Below are positions 1 through 7,644 of a stretch of DNA of 64,000 nt, one piece after another; within the stretch, counting starts at the first letter, position 1; each line of letters opens with the position of its first letter. Under the pieces are notes generated by a model that saw only the letters and a list, made by a program, of their open reading frames with translations, searched no databases and was not told where the DNA came from. The DNA is from an uncultured Sphingomonadaceae bacterium (GTDB lineage: Bacteria > Pseudomonadota > Alphaproteobacteria > Sphingomonadales > Sphingomonadaceae). Both the position numbers and the translations under genes were made by a program. The DNA lies in contig CANLBM010000004.1 of NCBI GenBank assembly GCA_947488845.1, positions 124,001 through 188,000 of the forward strand, given 5' to 3'.

Positions 1-20
1 ATCGAACAGGGAGAATTGAA

Positions 21-320
21 ATGGATTGGGGAAGCCCCGAATTTGTTATCGCCATCATCGCCGTCAGCTACGGTGGATGGATCGTCAACAACTGGATCCG
101 AGCCAAACATGGCTATGAACTGGAAGACGAATGGGGCGGAAAAAGCAGCAAGGCTGATCCGAACGAACAGCGCAAAATCGAACTTCTGTCCAACGAAAAT
201 GCGGAACTGGTCGGCAAGATCGACCGGCTTCAGGAACGGCTTCAGGTGCTTGAACGGATCGCCACCGATCCAGCCAAACGCACCGCCGACGAAATTGAAG
301 CGCTAAGGGAAAAGAACTGA
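21..320 (+). CDS. PspB-like membrane-anchored coiled-coil protein, copy 1
   Basis: Small protein of 99 residues, first of five tandem relatives. Residues about 7-26 are hydrophobic (FVIAIIAVSYGGWIV) and would form a single membrane anchor. A charged linker follows with the motif KHGYELEDEWGG, and residues about 50-99 form a heptad-rich coiled coil (LLSNENAELVGKIDRLQERL, then VLERIATD). The anchor-plus-coil plan and the ERxxxLExI segment resemble PspB of the phage-shock response, a small inner-membrane partner of PspC and PspA. That resemblance is inference; no PspA or PspC is in the window. A purine-rich ribosome site (AGGGAG) lies about 10 bases before the start. The stop overlaps the next start (TGATG), which suggests translational coupling. 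Confidence 0.75.
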   Translation: MDWGSPEFVIAIIAVSYGGWIVNNWIRAKHGYELEDEWGGKSSKADPNEQRKIELLSNENAELVGKIDRLQERLQVLERIATDPAKRTADEIEALREKN

Positions 321-649
321 TGAACCCGGAAAAGATCGCCATGCTCACCGAGCTTGCCCCGATAATCGCAATTATCGCAGGAATCGCGGTCGGCGGATGG
401 GTCATCACCACCTGGATGCGGATCAAAAACGGCTACCCTCTCGAAAACCAGTGGGGCAAGTCGGTCTATCCCAAGACAGATCGCGAAGCAGTCGAGCGGG
501 TCAAATTGCTGACCAATGAAAATGCGGAACTGCGCGCGGAGCTGGGGTCCGTCAAGGACCGGCTCGCCAATGTCGAACGGATTGTCACCGATGACAGCCA
601 CCGGCTGACCCAGGAAATCGAACAATTGCGCGACAAGCGCGCGAACTGA
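320..649 (+). CDS. PspB-like membrane-anchored coiled-coil protein, copy 2
   Basis: A 109-residue relative of the preceding gene, coupled to it by a TGATG overlap. A hydrophobic segment at about residues 12-32 (APIIAIIAGIAVGGWVITTW) precedes the motif KNGYPLENQWGK, which matches KHGYELEDEWGG in copy 1. The C-terminal half is a coiled coil containing LLTNENAELRAELGSVKDRL and NVERIVTD. The two proteins are clearly duplicates, and this one has a longer N-terminal stretch before the anchor. A role in envelope stress is an inference from the PspB-like shape; a structural or hetero-oligomer role alongside its neighbours is equally possible. Confidence 0.75.
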   Translation: MNPEKIAMLTELAPIIAIIAGIAVGGWVITTWMRIKNGYPLENQWGKSVYPKTDREAVERVKLLTNENAELRAELGSVKDRLANVERIVTDDSHRLTQEIEQLRDKRAN

Positions 650-662
650 AGGGACGGGATTT

Positions 663-917
663 ATGGAAGGAATTATCGCGCTGCTGATACCATTTGGAGC
701 CTTTGCCGTGGCAGGCTTTGCCATCTGGACCGGCCACCAGCGCAAAATGATCAAAATGCGGGGCGCATTTCCGACAACCCATGACGATGACGCCGAAAGG
801 ATGCGCGAGGAACTGAAATATCTCAAGGAACGCGTTGCGGTGCTCGAACAGATTACGACCGATGGTCACAGCAGCAAGCAGCTGGAAAACGAGATTGAAA
901 AATTGCGCGACCGTTAA
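663..917 (+). CDS. PspB-like membrane-anchored coiled-coil protein, copy 3
   Basis: An 84-residue protein with an N-terminal membrane segment (IIALLIPFGAFAVAGFAIW, residues about 4-22) followed directly by basic residues (HQRKMIKMR), which predicts the coil on the cytoplasmic side. The coil carries MREELKYLKERVAVLEQITTD and ends LENEIEKLRDR. This is nearly the same as copy 4 and closest of the set to the E. coli PspB tail pattern RMRERIQALESI as I remember it. It lacks the GYxLExxWG motif of copies 1 and 2. It lies 13 bases after copy 2 and is probably cotranscribed. Confidence 0.72.
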   Translation: MEGIIALLIPFGAFAVAGFAIWTGHQRKMIKMRGAFPTTHDDDAERMREELKYLKERVAVLEQITTDGHSSKQLENEIEKLRDR

Positions 918-950
918 TCCGGTTCGGCGCAGGGCGGAGGGAAGATTGAC

Positions 951-1211
951 ATGAATCCATTTGAAATGGTTGTTGCCATCATTGTTGTCATCACAATCGG
1001 GAAAGTGCTGAGCACCCGCTACCGGGCACAACACGGAATTGCCGAAGACAAGGATGGCAATGCGATGATAGCCAGTGATCCCGATGCCGGGCGGCTGAAG
1101 GAAGAGGTGAAATATTTGAAAGAGCGCGTCGCCGTGCTCGAGAAAATCGCCACCGATGACCGCGGAGCCCGGGAGCTGGAACAAGAGATCGAAAAATTGC
1201 GCGACCGCTGA
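951..1211 (+). CDS. PspB-like membrane-anchored coiled-coil protein, copy 4
   Basis: An 86-residue protein. Residues about 4-20 (FEMVVAIIVVITIGKVL) form a short anchor. The coil has LKEEVKYLKERVAVLEKIATD and then ELEQEIEKLRDR, so its last 45 residues are almost the same as those of copy 3. It has a linker with acidic and glycine residues (AEDKDGNAMIASDPDAG) in place of the short basic linker of copy 3. The gap to copy 3 is 33 bases and holds a GGAGGGAAG ribosome site. Function is unknown; a PspB-like envelope-stress role is inferred. Confidence 0.72.
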   Translation: MNPFEMVVAIIVVITIGKVLSTRYRAQHGIAEDKDGNAMIASDPDAGRLKEEVKYLKERVAVLEKIATDDRGARELEQEIEKLRDR

Positions 1212-1247
1212 TCCGGTCCGGAAGGAAGAAGAAGAAGAAGGACAAGC

Positions 1248-1481
1248 ATGATGCAAGAACCTGCTTTTTACATGATCACCGCAGCCTTTTCACTGATTGG
1301 CCTGACGGTAGTAGCTCTCGTGACGCTGCGCGGATGGCGCGACTGGATCGCGCTTAAATCCCGCGAGCTGGAGCAGCGGCGCGAAGATAATCCGCCGACC
1401 GCGACTTCACGGATCGAGGTTGCGGATCTCAAGGAACGTATCCGCAAGCTGGAAGCCATTGCTGCGGGCGTGGAGCTTTAG
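1248..1481 (+). CDS. PspB-like membrane-anchored coiled-coil protein, copy 5 (divergent)
   Basis: A 77-residue protein ending the array and the most divergent member. Residues about 8-28 (YMITAAFSLIGLTVVALVTL) form the membrane segment. It is followed by RGWRDWIALKSRELEQRRED, and then by a shorter coil (VADLKERIRKLEAIAAG) that keeps the LKERxxxLExIA core of copies 3 and 4. A long purine run (GGAAGAAGAAGAAGAAGGA) just upstream serves as an unusually extended ribosome-binding region. A perfect inverted repeat follows the stop and may end the transcript. Confidence 0.68.
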   Translation: MMQEPAFYMITAAFSLIGLTVVALVTLRGWRDWIALKSRELEQRREDNPPTATSRIEVADLKERIRKLEAIAAGVEL

Positions 1482-1498
1482 CGAACGCCGCCACAATT

Positions 1499-1550
1499 CC
1501 GTTCGTGTCGAGCCAGGCGAGAGCCTATCAGCTTCGCTCGACACGAACGG
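1499..1550. repeat. REP-like palindrome (15-base perfect arms)
   Basis: Two perfectly complementary 15-base arms at 1499-1513 (CCGTTCGTGTCGAGC) and 1536-1550 are separated by 22 bases. The arms resemble the short palindromes at 17206-17276 and within glyS at 54463-54534 (CGTTCG outer ends). It sits between the PspB-like array and sufE, where it could also act as a transcript-end hairpin, although no T-run follows. Confidence 0.75.
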
Positions 1551-1596
1551 CAAAAATGGGTGACGTTACGGTTCACCCCTGCTAATCGCCCTCCCC

Positions 1597-2007
1597 ATGA
1601 GCAAAATTGACGACCTGATCGAAGAATATGAATTTCTCGAACCCGATGATCGCTACCGGCTGCTGATCGATCTTGGCAAAGAGCTTGATGACATGCCGGA
1701 TGCCCTGAAAACCGATGCGACCCTGGTCCGCGGCTGTTCTGCATCGGTCTGGGTCTATCCCACCCAGCTGGATGATGGCCGGCTGCATTTTCTGGCCGAC
1801 AGCAATGCGGCGATAACCAAGGGGATTATCGCGCTTGTCCTGGAAACCGTTCAGGATCAGTCAGCCGAACAGATCACCAAGACCGATATCGCGGCCGTGC
1901 TGGAACCCTTTGACCTGAAGAACCAGCTGAGTTCAAACCGCACCCAGGGCATTCCCAACATGATCGGCCTCATTCAGGAGACAGCGTCGCGGTTGCAGAG
2001 CAACTAG
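1597..2007 (+). CDS. sufE: SufE-type cysteine desulfuration protein
   Basis: A protein of 136 residues, the usual length for SufE. It accepts persulfide sulfur from the cysteine desulfurase SufS and passes it on to Fe-S cluster assembly in the cytoplasm. The acceptor cysteine is in the motif VRGCSASVWV (about residue 48), and the typical N-terminal start with two helices (IDDLIEEYEFLEPDDRYRLLIDLGKEL) is present. The segment LSSNRTQGIPNMI near the C-terminus matches the family's conserved SxxRxxGxxxM pattern. No sufS or sufBCD gene is nearby, so it is a stand-alone copy. The start is the only sensible ATG, though no strong ribosome site is visible. Confidence 0.93.
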   Translation: MSKIDDLIEEYEFLEPDDRYRLLIDLGKELDDMPDALKTDATLVRGCSASVWVYPTQLDDGRLHFLADSNAAITKGIIALVLETVQDQSAEQITKTDIAAVLEPFDLKNQLSSNRTQGIPNMIGLIQETASRLQSN

Positions 2008-2010
2008 TTC

Positions 2011-2152
2011 CCCTGCGAAGGCAGGGGACCATCTCCCGGTCCGCGAACCTGGAGGCTTTGAATGGTTCACACGAGTTTATAGTCTAGTGGAATACCGGAG
2101 CCCGTGATCGTCGAAATGGCAGGAGATGGATTCCCGCCTTCGCGGGAAAACA
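2011..2152. repeat. Paired palindromic repeat (CCCCTGC...GCAGGGG family)
   Basis: The sufE-dnaJ gap holds a hairpin CCCCTGCGAAGGCAGGGG (2012-2029) and a second palindrome CCCGCCTTCGCGGG near 2133-2146. The flanks (CCATCTCC and GGAGATGG) are mutually complementary, so the whole stretch can fold as one unit. The first hairpin is the same family as the insert found inside glyS at 52926-53009. It lies between convergent genes. Confidence 0.7.
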
Positions 2153-2156
2153 GGGC

Positions 2157-2690
2157 CTAAATCGGCTTCCAGACCCGCCGCTCCTCGGCAATCCGCAAGA
2201 CATCGAAGGCCGCCTGCGCCGTCTGGAATTTCTTCGCAGCTTCCGCATCGCCGGGATTGACATCCGGGTGATATTCCTTGGCCATAGATCGCCAGGCCTT
2301 TTTCACCGCTTCAAACTCGACATCGGGAGTCAGGTCGAAAATTTCCAGCGCGGTCATTTCATCACGCGAACGGCTGCCGTCACCGGAGCCCATCCAGCTG
2401 TAATGGGCGGATTCCTGATAGGCGTTGGCATCGCGCTGCTCGTCGGCTTCGCGCTTCTTGCGCTCTTCCTTGTCGAGCCCCTCGAAATAGTCCCACCCGC
2501 GGTTATATTCGGCCGCGTGGGTCTGGCAGAAATACCAGCGTTCGGGACTGTTGGGAGATTTCGGCGCCGGGCAATTGCCCGCTTCATCGCAACCGTGCCG
2601 GTCACAAATCTTGACCTGTTGCGTTTCGCGGGAGCTTTCATAGCTTCCCCAGCGCGGAAAACCCCAATTGTCGGATCGTTTTGCTTTTGG
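2157..2690 (-). CDS. J-domain (DnaJ-like) co-chaperone
   Basis: About 177 residues from the chosen start MPKAKRSD; an upstream ATG would add ten. The C-terminal quarter is a J domain: ALEIFDLTPDVEFEAVKKAWRSMAKEYHPDVNPGD contains the HPD tripeptide that stimulates the DnaK ATPase. It ends soon after (FDVLRIAEERR), with no G/F or zinc-finger regions, so this is a class III J protein. The N-terminal part contains cysteine pairs (CDRHGCDEAGNC, FCQTH) that might bind metal. Its partner would be DnaK, but the specific client is unknown. It is convergent with sufE. Confidence 0.88.
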   Translation of the reverse strand, partial: PKAKRSDNWGFPRWGSYESSRETQQVKICDRHGCDEAGNCPAPKSPNSPERWYFCQTHAAEYNRGWDYFEGLDKEERKKREADEQRDANAYQESAHYSWMGSGDGSRSRDEMTALEIFDLTPDVEFEAVKKAWRSMAKEYHPDVNPGDAEAAKKFQTAQAAFDVLRIAEERRVWKPI

Positions 2691-2743
2691 CATGAGGCGG
2701 ACTCTATCAAAGGCGGGCACAAACTACCAGCCTCTTCAACGCG

Positions 2744-4375
2744 CTAGTCGCGGGACAATATATTTGCGGTTGCGCGTTCCAGATCCGGACGCTGACCGAG
2801 TTCGGGCTGACTGGTCGCGAGCCTTGCCCAATATCGCGCCTCGCTGGGCGCTTTTGGAATGCCCTGGCCCTGATCATGAAGCTGCGCCCATATTGCCCTT
2901 GCCCCGGCATATCCGCCCCTCGCCGCAAGCGAACAATCCTTGGCCACCTTGTCGGCCTGCCCGCGCTGATATTGCAGCTCGCATATCCAGTTATTGCCCT
3001 CGACATTTCCGTCATTGGCCAGCATCCGGAGCTTTCGCATCGATTCATCGATCTGCTTTCCGTAAATGCCCAGCGCGTAGGTTGCATAGGGATGCCCGCG
3101 ATCCGATGCTGCGCTGAACAGCTCGATCGCTCGCTTTTTGTCGGTGATGCCGAATTTTCCCTCCCACAAGGCGAAGCCGAGGTGGGATTGCGCCTTGGCA
3201 TATCCTTGAGCAGCGGCGAGCAGATATAGCTCCAGCGTGCGGCTTGCCTCGTCCGGCTCATTCTCCTGGAGATACCAGGCCAGCTCGGTCTGTCCCGCGG
3301 GATGGCCCTGGGCCGCTGATCTTTCCAACCAGAGCTCTGCCTGTTCCAGGTCATTGCGAACCCCGACGCCGAGATGGTACATATATCCCAAAAACGATTG
3401 GGCAAGCGGATCACCAGCGGTCGCGAGCCGGGTCAAATCAGATATGCCGAGTTCCCCGAGGACCTCTCCGACCAATATCGTCTCGTCCTCGATGGCCAGG
3501 CGGTCCATGGGGATATCGATCGCCGGCGGCGATGCCGCTACTGAGATCTCCAGCTCTTCCTTTGGCAGGTTGAGATAGAAATCTTCAAACCAGCTGCCAT
3601 AATGAAACGGTTGCTGCGGACCCAGTTCCAGTGCCCGGGTATTTGTATAAACGTCCCGCGATACGACCTTGAAATAATCGGATAGCTCCAGACCGGGGAT
3701 AGCCAGCTTGCTGGCGATCGCCTTGGCAAAGGGACTGGTTTTGGAATCGACCGGAGCGGCGTCCAGAGCGGGCTTGCCCTTGGCGGTCGAATAGAAGACG
3801 GCGCCCTGCGTCATTTCTAGCAGCCCCATCGGAGAGATACCGCCGTCAGGGTCGTCGCTGCTTTCGTTCTTGAGGCGTACGATCGGATCGGGCGTCCGGC
3901 AGGCATCCATGAAGAACAGGTTGAACTTCTTCGCCTTTGACGCCGCTTCCAGCATTTTCTCCAGCGGAAGAAACTCGGTATCCAGTTCGTCCTTGGAAGC
4001 AAAGACCGGAGCATCTACCGGAACCATGAAATTGCGGCCGTTATATTCAAAGCCGTGGCCTGCGTAATAGACCACTGCACTATCCGCCCTCGATGCCTTT
4101 GCTGCAAACAGCTCGGTTGCGCTGTTCAATTCCGCAATATTCGCGTCGCGAACATCAATGATTTCAAACCCCGCACTGGCAAAGGCTGTGCAGACATGAT
4201 CGATATCATTGACCGCATTGGCCAATGCGGGCCAGTTGAGGCCATCATAGGCGCCGATACCAATGAGCAGGGCAACCCCGCGCTCTCCCTGGGGCGCCAC
4301 GCATTTCGCCTCGGCCGGACGAACCAGGCCGAACAGACCGGCGAGAACAAGGCAGCTGAGCAGAAATTTTTTCAT
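2744..4375 (-). CDS. Secreted caspase-like protease with Sel1 repeats
   Basis: A 543-residue protein with a signal peptide (residues 1-23, ending RPAEA). Residues about 32-245 are a caspase/peptidase C14 domain (bacterial orthocaspase or metacaspase). The catalytic histidine is H107 in VVYYAGHGF and the cysteine is C159 in FFMDACRTP; both are intact. From about residue 320 to 440 are Sel1-type repeats (AQSFLGYMYHLGVGV, AKAQSHLGFALWEGKFG), which usually bind protein partners. Export to the periplasm is inferred from the signal peptide. Substrates are unknown. It precedes no obvious partner gene, and RNase P RNA lies just upstream on the same strand. Confidence 0.88.
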   Translation of the reverse strand: MKKFLLSCLVLAGLFGLVRPAEAKCVAPQGERGVALLIGIGAYDGLNWPALANAVNDIDHVCTAFASAGFEIIDVRDANIAELNSATELFAAKASRADSAVVYYAGHGFEYNGRNFMVPVDAPVFASKDELDTEFLPLEKMLEAASKAKKFNLFFMDACRTPDPIVRLKNESSDDPDGGISPMGLLEMTQGAVFYSTAKGKPALDAAPVDSKTSPFAKAIASKLAIPGLELSDYFKVVSRDVYTNTRALELGPQQPFHYGSWFEDFYLNLPKEELEISVAASPPAIDIPMDRLAIEDETILVGEVLGELGISDLTRLATAGDPLAQSFLGYMYHLGVGVRNDLEQAELWLERSAAQGHPAGQTELAWYLQENEPDEASRTLELYLLAAAQGYAKAQSHLGFALWEGKFGITDKKRAIELFSAASDRGHPYATYALGIYGKQIDESMRKLRMLANDGNVEGNNWICELQYQRGQADKVAKDCSLAARGGYAGARAIWAQLHDQGQGIPKAPSEARYWARLATSQPELGQRPDLERATANILSRD

Positions 4376-4424
4376 ATCATCCGTCTATCACTGATCGCCC
4401 GTCGTTCAACGATCAAATCGAAAA

Positions 4425-4788
4425 TACCAGAGGGTCTGTAAGCCGGGTTCTGTCCATCCGCCGAAGCGAAATAGCCAGCCATTCATCTAGGCCATGCATT
4501 GCTGCGTGGCTCAAGCAACCAACCCGGGCAGCAAGCCGAAAAAGCCATATGCCGCCCCTATTTGGTTTTGCTCCAGGTGGGGTTTACCATGCCAGGCCTG
4601 TTGCCAGCCCCGCGGTGCGCTCTTACCGCACCCTTTCATTGTCACGTGACCGAAGTCGTCGCGACCTGCTTTCTGTTGCACTTTCCCTAGGGTTGCCCCC
4701 GCCGGACGTTATCCGGCACCTTTTAATCGTGGAGCCCGGACTTTCCTCGACATAAATGCCGCGGCTGGCCGACCCTCTGGTCCGTCCT
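4425..4788 (-). ncRNA. rnpB: RNase P RNA (class A)
   Basis: The minus strand reads the diagnostic core GAGGAAAGTCCGGGCTCC near the 5' end (about 4729-4750) and CAGAACCCGGCTTACAGACCC at the 3' end (4431-4455). The 5' and 3' ends pair as the P1 helix (ACCAGAGGGTC with GACCCTCTGGT). It is the catalytic RNA that removes 5' leaders from tRNA precursors. The gene's 5' end coincides with the stop codon of the amidase gene upstream, so the two abut or overlap by a base or two. Confidence 0.95.
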
Positions 4789-5479
4789 ATTTAGTGATTC
4801 CGCGCTCTCTGTCCAACATTAAAGACAAAAGCAGCGAGCGGCATTCGCCGTCGATCACGCCATCGATGTTCTTTGGCCGGAAACGGCGCTGGAAAGCGAC
4901 GACGGCGGCGGACTGGTCGGAGATATCATAGCCGAACCGCTCCAGCGCCAGCATGAAGCCGCCATCGGTCCACGGCGGATCGCCCAGCTTGAGATGCGGT
5001 TTTTTCAGGGCGATGCCGTGGCGGGCCAGCCTTTCCCAGTCGAACAATTCGCCCGGATCCTGCTTGCGGGCGGGCGCGAGGTCGCTGTGGCCGATGACAT
5101 TGGATGGCGTGATATCGTGGCGTTTCACGATTGCGTGGGCAAGCCGGGTTACCGCGTCCATCTGCTCTTCGGGGAACGGAACATAGCCCCATTCGTGGCC
5201 GGGATTGACGATCTCGATGCCGATGCTGGCGCTGTTCACGTCTGTGATCCCGCGCCAGTAGCCGCGCCCTGCGTGCCAGGCGCGCTTTTCCTCGTCGACC
5301 ATCTGGACGATCTGGCCGTCCTCGGTGACGACATAATGGGCCGAGACTTTCGCCTCTGGGTTGGCGAGCCAGTTTATCGCCGAAGCGGCGTCCTTCATGC
5401 CGGTATAATGCATCACGAGAATGGTGACCGGCAGTTGCCGATCGTCAAAATTGGGAGATGGCGTCCATATCAGTTCCAT
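4787..5479 (-). CDS. N-acetylmuramoyl-L-alanine amidase (Amidase_2) with peptidoglycan-binding tail
   Basis: About 230 residues from the start MELIWTPSPNFDD, chosen because GGGAGG lies 6 bases upstream; an upstream ATG would add eight residues. The Amidase_2/PGRP fold spans residues about 15-155. Zinc ligands are expected at H in LVMHYTG and H in NVIGHSD, and the substrate motif SASIGIEIVNPG is clear. A peptidoglycan_binding_1-like domain fills the C-terminus (ALERFGYDI...VVAFQRRFRP). It cleaves the bond between MurNAc and L-alanine, probably in wall recycling, as in AmiD/AmpD. No signal peptide is visible, so a cytoplasmic AmpD-like role is as likely as an envelope role. Confidence 0.9.
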   Translation of the reverse strand: MELIWTPSPNFDDRQLPVTILVMHYTGMKDAASAINWLANPEAKVSAHYVVTEDGQIVQMVDEEKRAWHAGRGYWRGITDVNSASIGIEIVNPGHEWGYVPFPEEQMDAVTRLAHAIVKRHDITPSNVIGHSDLAPARKQDPGELFDWERLARHGIALKKPHLKLGDPPWTDGGFMLALERFGYDISDQSAAVVAFQRRFRPKNIDGVIDGECRSLLLSLMLDRERGITK

Positions 5480-5499
5480 GAAAGACCTCCCTTTCGACC

Positions 5500-6141
5500 T
5501 CAAGCGGTGACGATAGCACCCAGCAGCAATTCTGTCGGCGATGGTGGAGAAATCCTGAGATCCCCGCCATTTTGCAGTGCCAGTTCACGGGTCATCCACG
5601 CGGCGGCTGTCCGGGCGCTGAGATCAGCCGGATTGATCGTGCCGTCGAGCGCTGTCCGGATACCGTCATCCAGCGCGATTTTGACGCCTTCTGCCCGCAC
5701 GACTACTTCGATTCCCAATTCGCCCTTTTCCGCGCCGACATCCAGAGTGCCGCCTCTGACCAGCGCTTCCTTGGCGATAAGTGCGAGGTTGAGAAGAATC
5801 TTGATCGCTTTTTTCGGCAATGCCTCGCCCTGCAGCGCCCATCCGAGCGTAATCTTGCCCGAATCGCCGATCAGCGATTCGATCAGGTTCCGCGCCTCCG
5901 CCGGATCGACATTGTCGCCAAAGCCACCGGCGGCACCAAAAGCGAGCCGGAAATATTTCAATTTGTCCGCCGATACTCTGGCGCTGTCGGCGAGCAGATC
6001 CATGCAGCGGTCACGCATGACCGGATCGCTTTCGTCTTCCAGCAACTCGAGCCCGTTGTTAATGGCTCCGACCGGGCTCAGCAGGTCATGGCATATTTTC
6101 GAACAAAGCAGGGCTGCCAGGTCAACTTCACTATTCGACAT
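5500..6141 (-). CDS. chpT: ChpT-type histidine phosphotransferase
   Basis: A 213-residue protein. In alphaproteobacteria ChpT relays phosphate from the hybrid kinase CckA to CtrA and CpdR, controlling the cell cycle or motility. The dimerisation helix carries the phospho-accepting histidine H18 in KICHDLLSPVGAINNGLELL. The rest resembles a degenerate HATPase domain with no ATP-binding N box, as in the family. Length fits. It is upstream of the amidase with a short gap (about 20 bases), so the two may be cotranscribed. Neither cckA nor ctrA is in the window. Confidence 0.9.
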   Translation of the reverse strand: MSNSEVDLAALLCSKICHDLLSPVGAINNGLELLEDESDPVMRDRCMDLLADSARVSADKLKYFRLAFGAAGGFGDNVDPAEARNLIESLIGDSGKITLGWALQGEALPKKAIKILLNLALIAKEALVRGGTLDVGAEKGELGIEVVVRAEGVKIALDDGIRTALDGTINPADLSARTAAAWMTRELALQNGGDLRISPPSPTELLLGAIVTA

Positions 6142-6166
6142 ATAAACGCGCCTTCAAACTATGATT

Positions 6167-6598
6167 TCATTCCGCGGCTGTTTGGCGGTTTGCATCCGTG
6201 CAATCAAGCATGATCGCGTCAAAACGGCCATATATTTCGCCATTGTCCGACGCGCGCCATGCTGCTGCAACCTGCCCGTTCAAAATCAGCCACACTCGAC
6301 CATCCGGCGCTGCGCTTGCCGCATCGGTTTTCGAAGGCTCTACCGTTCCCGCTGGATGCGAATGATAATAGCCGAGGATCGGGTCACCACCGTCCCTGCT
6401 ATTCCGTTCCGCAGCGATCAAGGTTGCAGGATCAATTTCGAAATGGCGGACCGGATCGGCCGCGACATTGGTCGCGATACGATAGCTATTCACCCTGCCA
6501 TCCCGCCCCAGAAGAATTCCGCAGATTTCCCGCGGCGCATTGTCAAGGACCAACTGCTGGATTTCTGCCAATATGGCGCTTGATATAAAGACCTGCAT
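6167..6598 (-). CDS. JAMM/MPN (Mov34/PAD-1) metalloprotease-like protein
   Basis: A 143-residue single-domain protein, counted from MQVFISSAI. It carries the whole JAMM zinc site: a glutamate in PREICGILLGRDG, HSHPAG as the HxHP metal motif (YYHSHPAGTVEPSKTD), and the downstream serine and aspartate (S-x7-D pattern). Such bacterial proteins remove C-terminal extensions from sulfur carriers or act as isopeptidases. No ubiquitin-like or ThiS/MoaD gene is nearby to name a substrate. Its start is a few bases from the divergent rluD start, so the two share a very short promoter region. Confidence 0.85.
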   Translation of the reverse strand: MQVFISSAILAEIQQLVLDNAPREICGILLGRDGRVNSYRIATNVAADPVRHFEIDPATLIAAERNSRDGGDPILGYYHSHPAGTVEPSKTDAASAAPDGRVWLILNGQVAAAWRASDNGEIYGRFDAIMLDCTDANRQTAAE

Positions 6599-6614
6599 GG
6601 CCCACATCTACGCG

Positions 6615-7568
6615 ATGAACGAGGGGCAATCCACAATATCCGGAACATTACCGGATTCTCCAAAAAAACAGCGTCTCGATGCGGCTTTGACAGAAGTCGT
6701 GGAGGGGCTTTCCCGCGAGCGGGTGAAATCACTGATCGCGAGCGGACATCTTGTGCTCGCGGGTGCGACATTCACCGATCCGTCGGCCAAAAAAATCGGT
6801 GGGAAGCCATTTGAGCTTACCATTCCCGAACCGATTGCCGGCCCTGCCCTGGCGCAGGATATTCCGCTGGACGTGATCTTCGAAGACACGCATCTGATCG
6901 TCATCAACAAACCGGCAGGACTGGTCGTCCATCCGGCGGCGGGCCATCCTGACGGGACTTTGGTCAACGCGCTGCTGCACCATTGCCGGGGGCAGCTGGC
7001 CGGCATTGGCGGCGTCACCAGGCCGGGAATTGTCCACCGGATCGACAAGGATACTTCGGGACTGATGGTCGCGGCCAAGACCGACGCCGCGCACAAGGGA
7101 CTGAGCGCCCTGTTTGCCGAGCATGATATCGAGCGTCGCTATCTGGCGATCGTCAACGGCAGGCCGAATCCGGCGTCGGCGACAATCGAGGGCAGTATTG
7201 GCCGCAGCAATGTCAATCGCAAGAAGATGGCGGTTGTCGGCGATGATCGCGGCAAGGCCGCGATGACCCATTATACGGTCAAGGAGATGCTTGACGGGGC
7301 CGCTCTGGTGGAATGTACGCTGGAAACGGGCCGCACCCATCAGGTCCGGGTCCACATGACCCATATCGGGCATAGCCTGATCGGTGACCCGCTCTATGGC
7401 ACTCGTCGAAAATCAATGCTTTCCCGTCGGAAAGATATTCAATTTGGACGCCAGGCCCTTCATGCTGCTAGTCTTGGATTTGTTCACCCCATAACGGATG
7501 AGAAATTGATGTTTTCTATCGATTTTCCGGACGATATGCAGGAACTATTCATGAAGTTGCGCGTATAA
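6615..7568 (+). CDS. rluD: Ribosomal large subunit pseudouridine synthase D family
   Basis: About 317 residues from MNEGQSTISG; ATG at 6597 would add six. Residues about 20-75 form an S4 RNA-binding domain (RLDAALTEVVEGLSRERVKSLIASG). The catalytic domain follows, with the nucleophilic aspartate D144 in GIVHRIDKDTSGLMVAAK. The family converts uridines 1911/1915/1917 of 23S rRNA helix 69 to pseudouridine. RluC or related paralogues are alternatives, but the S4 domain and HxxGxLVNALLHH segment favour RluD. It is followed after 77 bases by rpoH. Confidence 0.9.
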   Translation: MNEGQSTISGTLPDSPKKQRLDAALTEVVEGLSRERVKSLIASGHLVLAGATFTDPSAKKIGGKPFELTIPEPIAGPALAQDIPLDVIFEDTHLIVINKPAGLVVHPAAGHPDGTLVNALLHHCRGQLAGIGGVTRPGIVHRIDKDTSGLMVAAKTDAAHKGLSALFAEHDIERRYLAIVNGRPNPASATIEGSIGRSNVNRKKMAVVGDDRGKAAMTHYTVKEMLDGAALVECTLETGRTHQVRVHMTHIGHSLIGDPLYGTRRKSMLSRRKDIQFGRQALHAASLGFVHPITDEKLMFSIDFPDDMQELFMKLRV

Positions 7569-7644
7569 GGAATACACCTTATATCAGCATTTGACCAAAG
7601 GGTGCTTAATGAGGCCCGGCGGCATAACATAAGAAGGAACTAAA

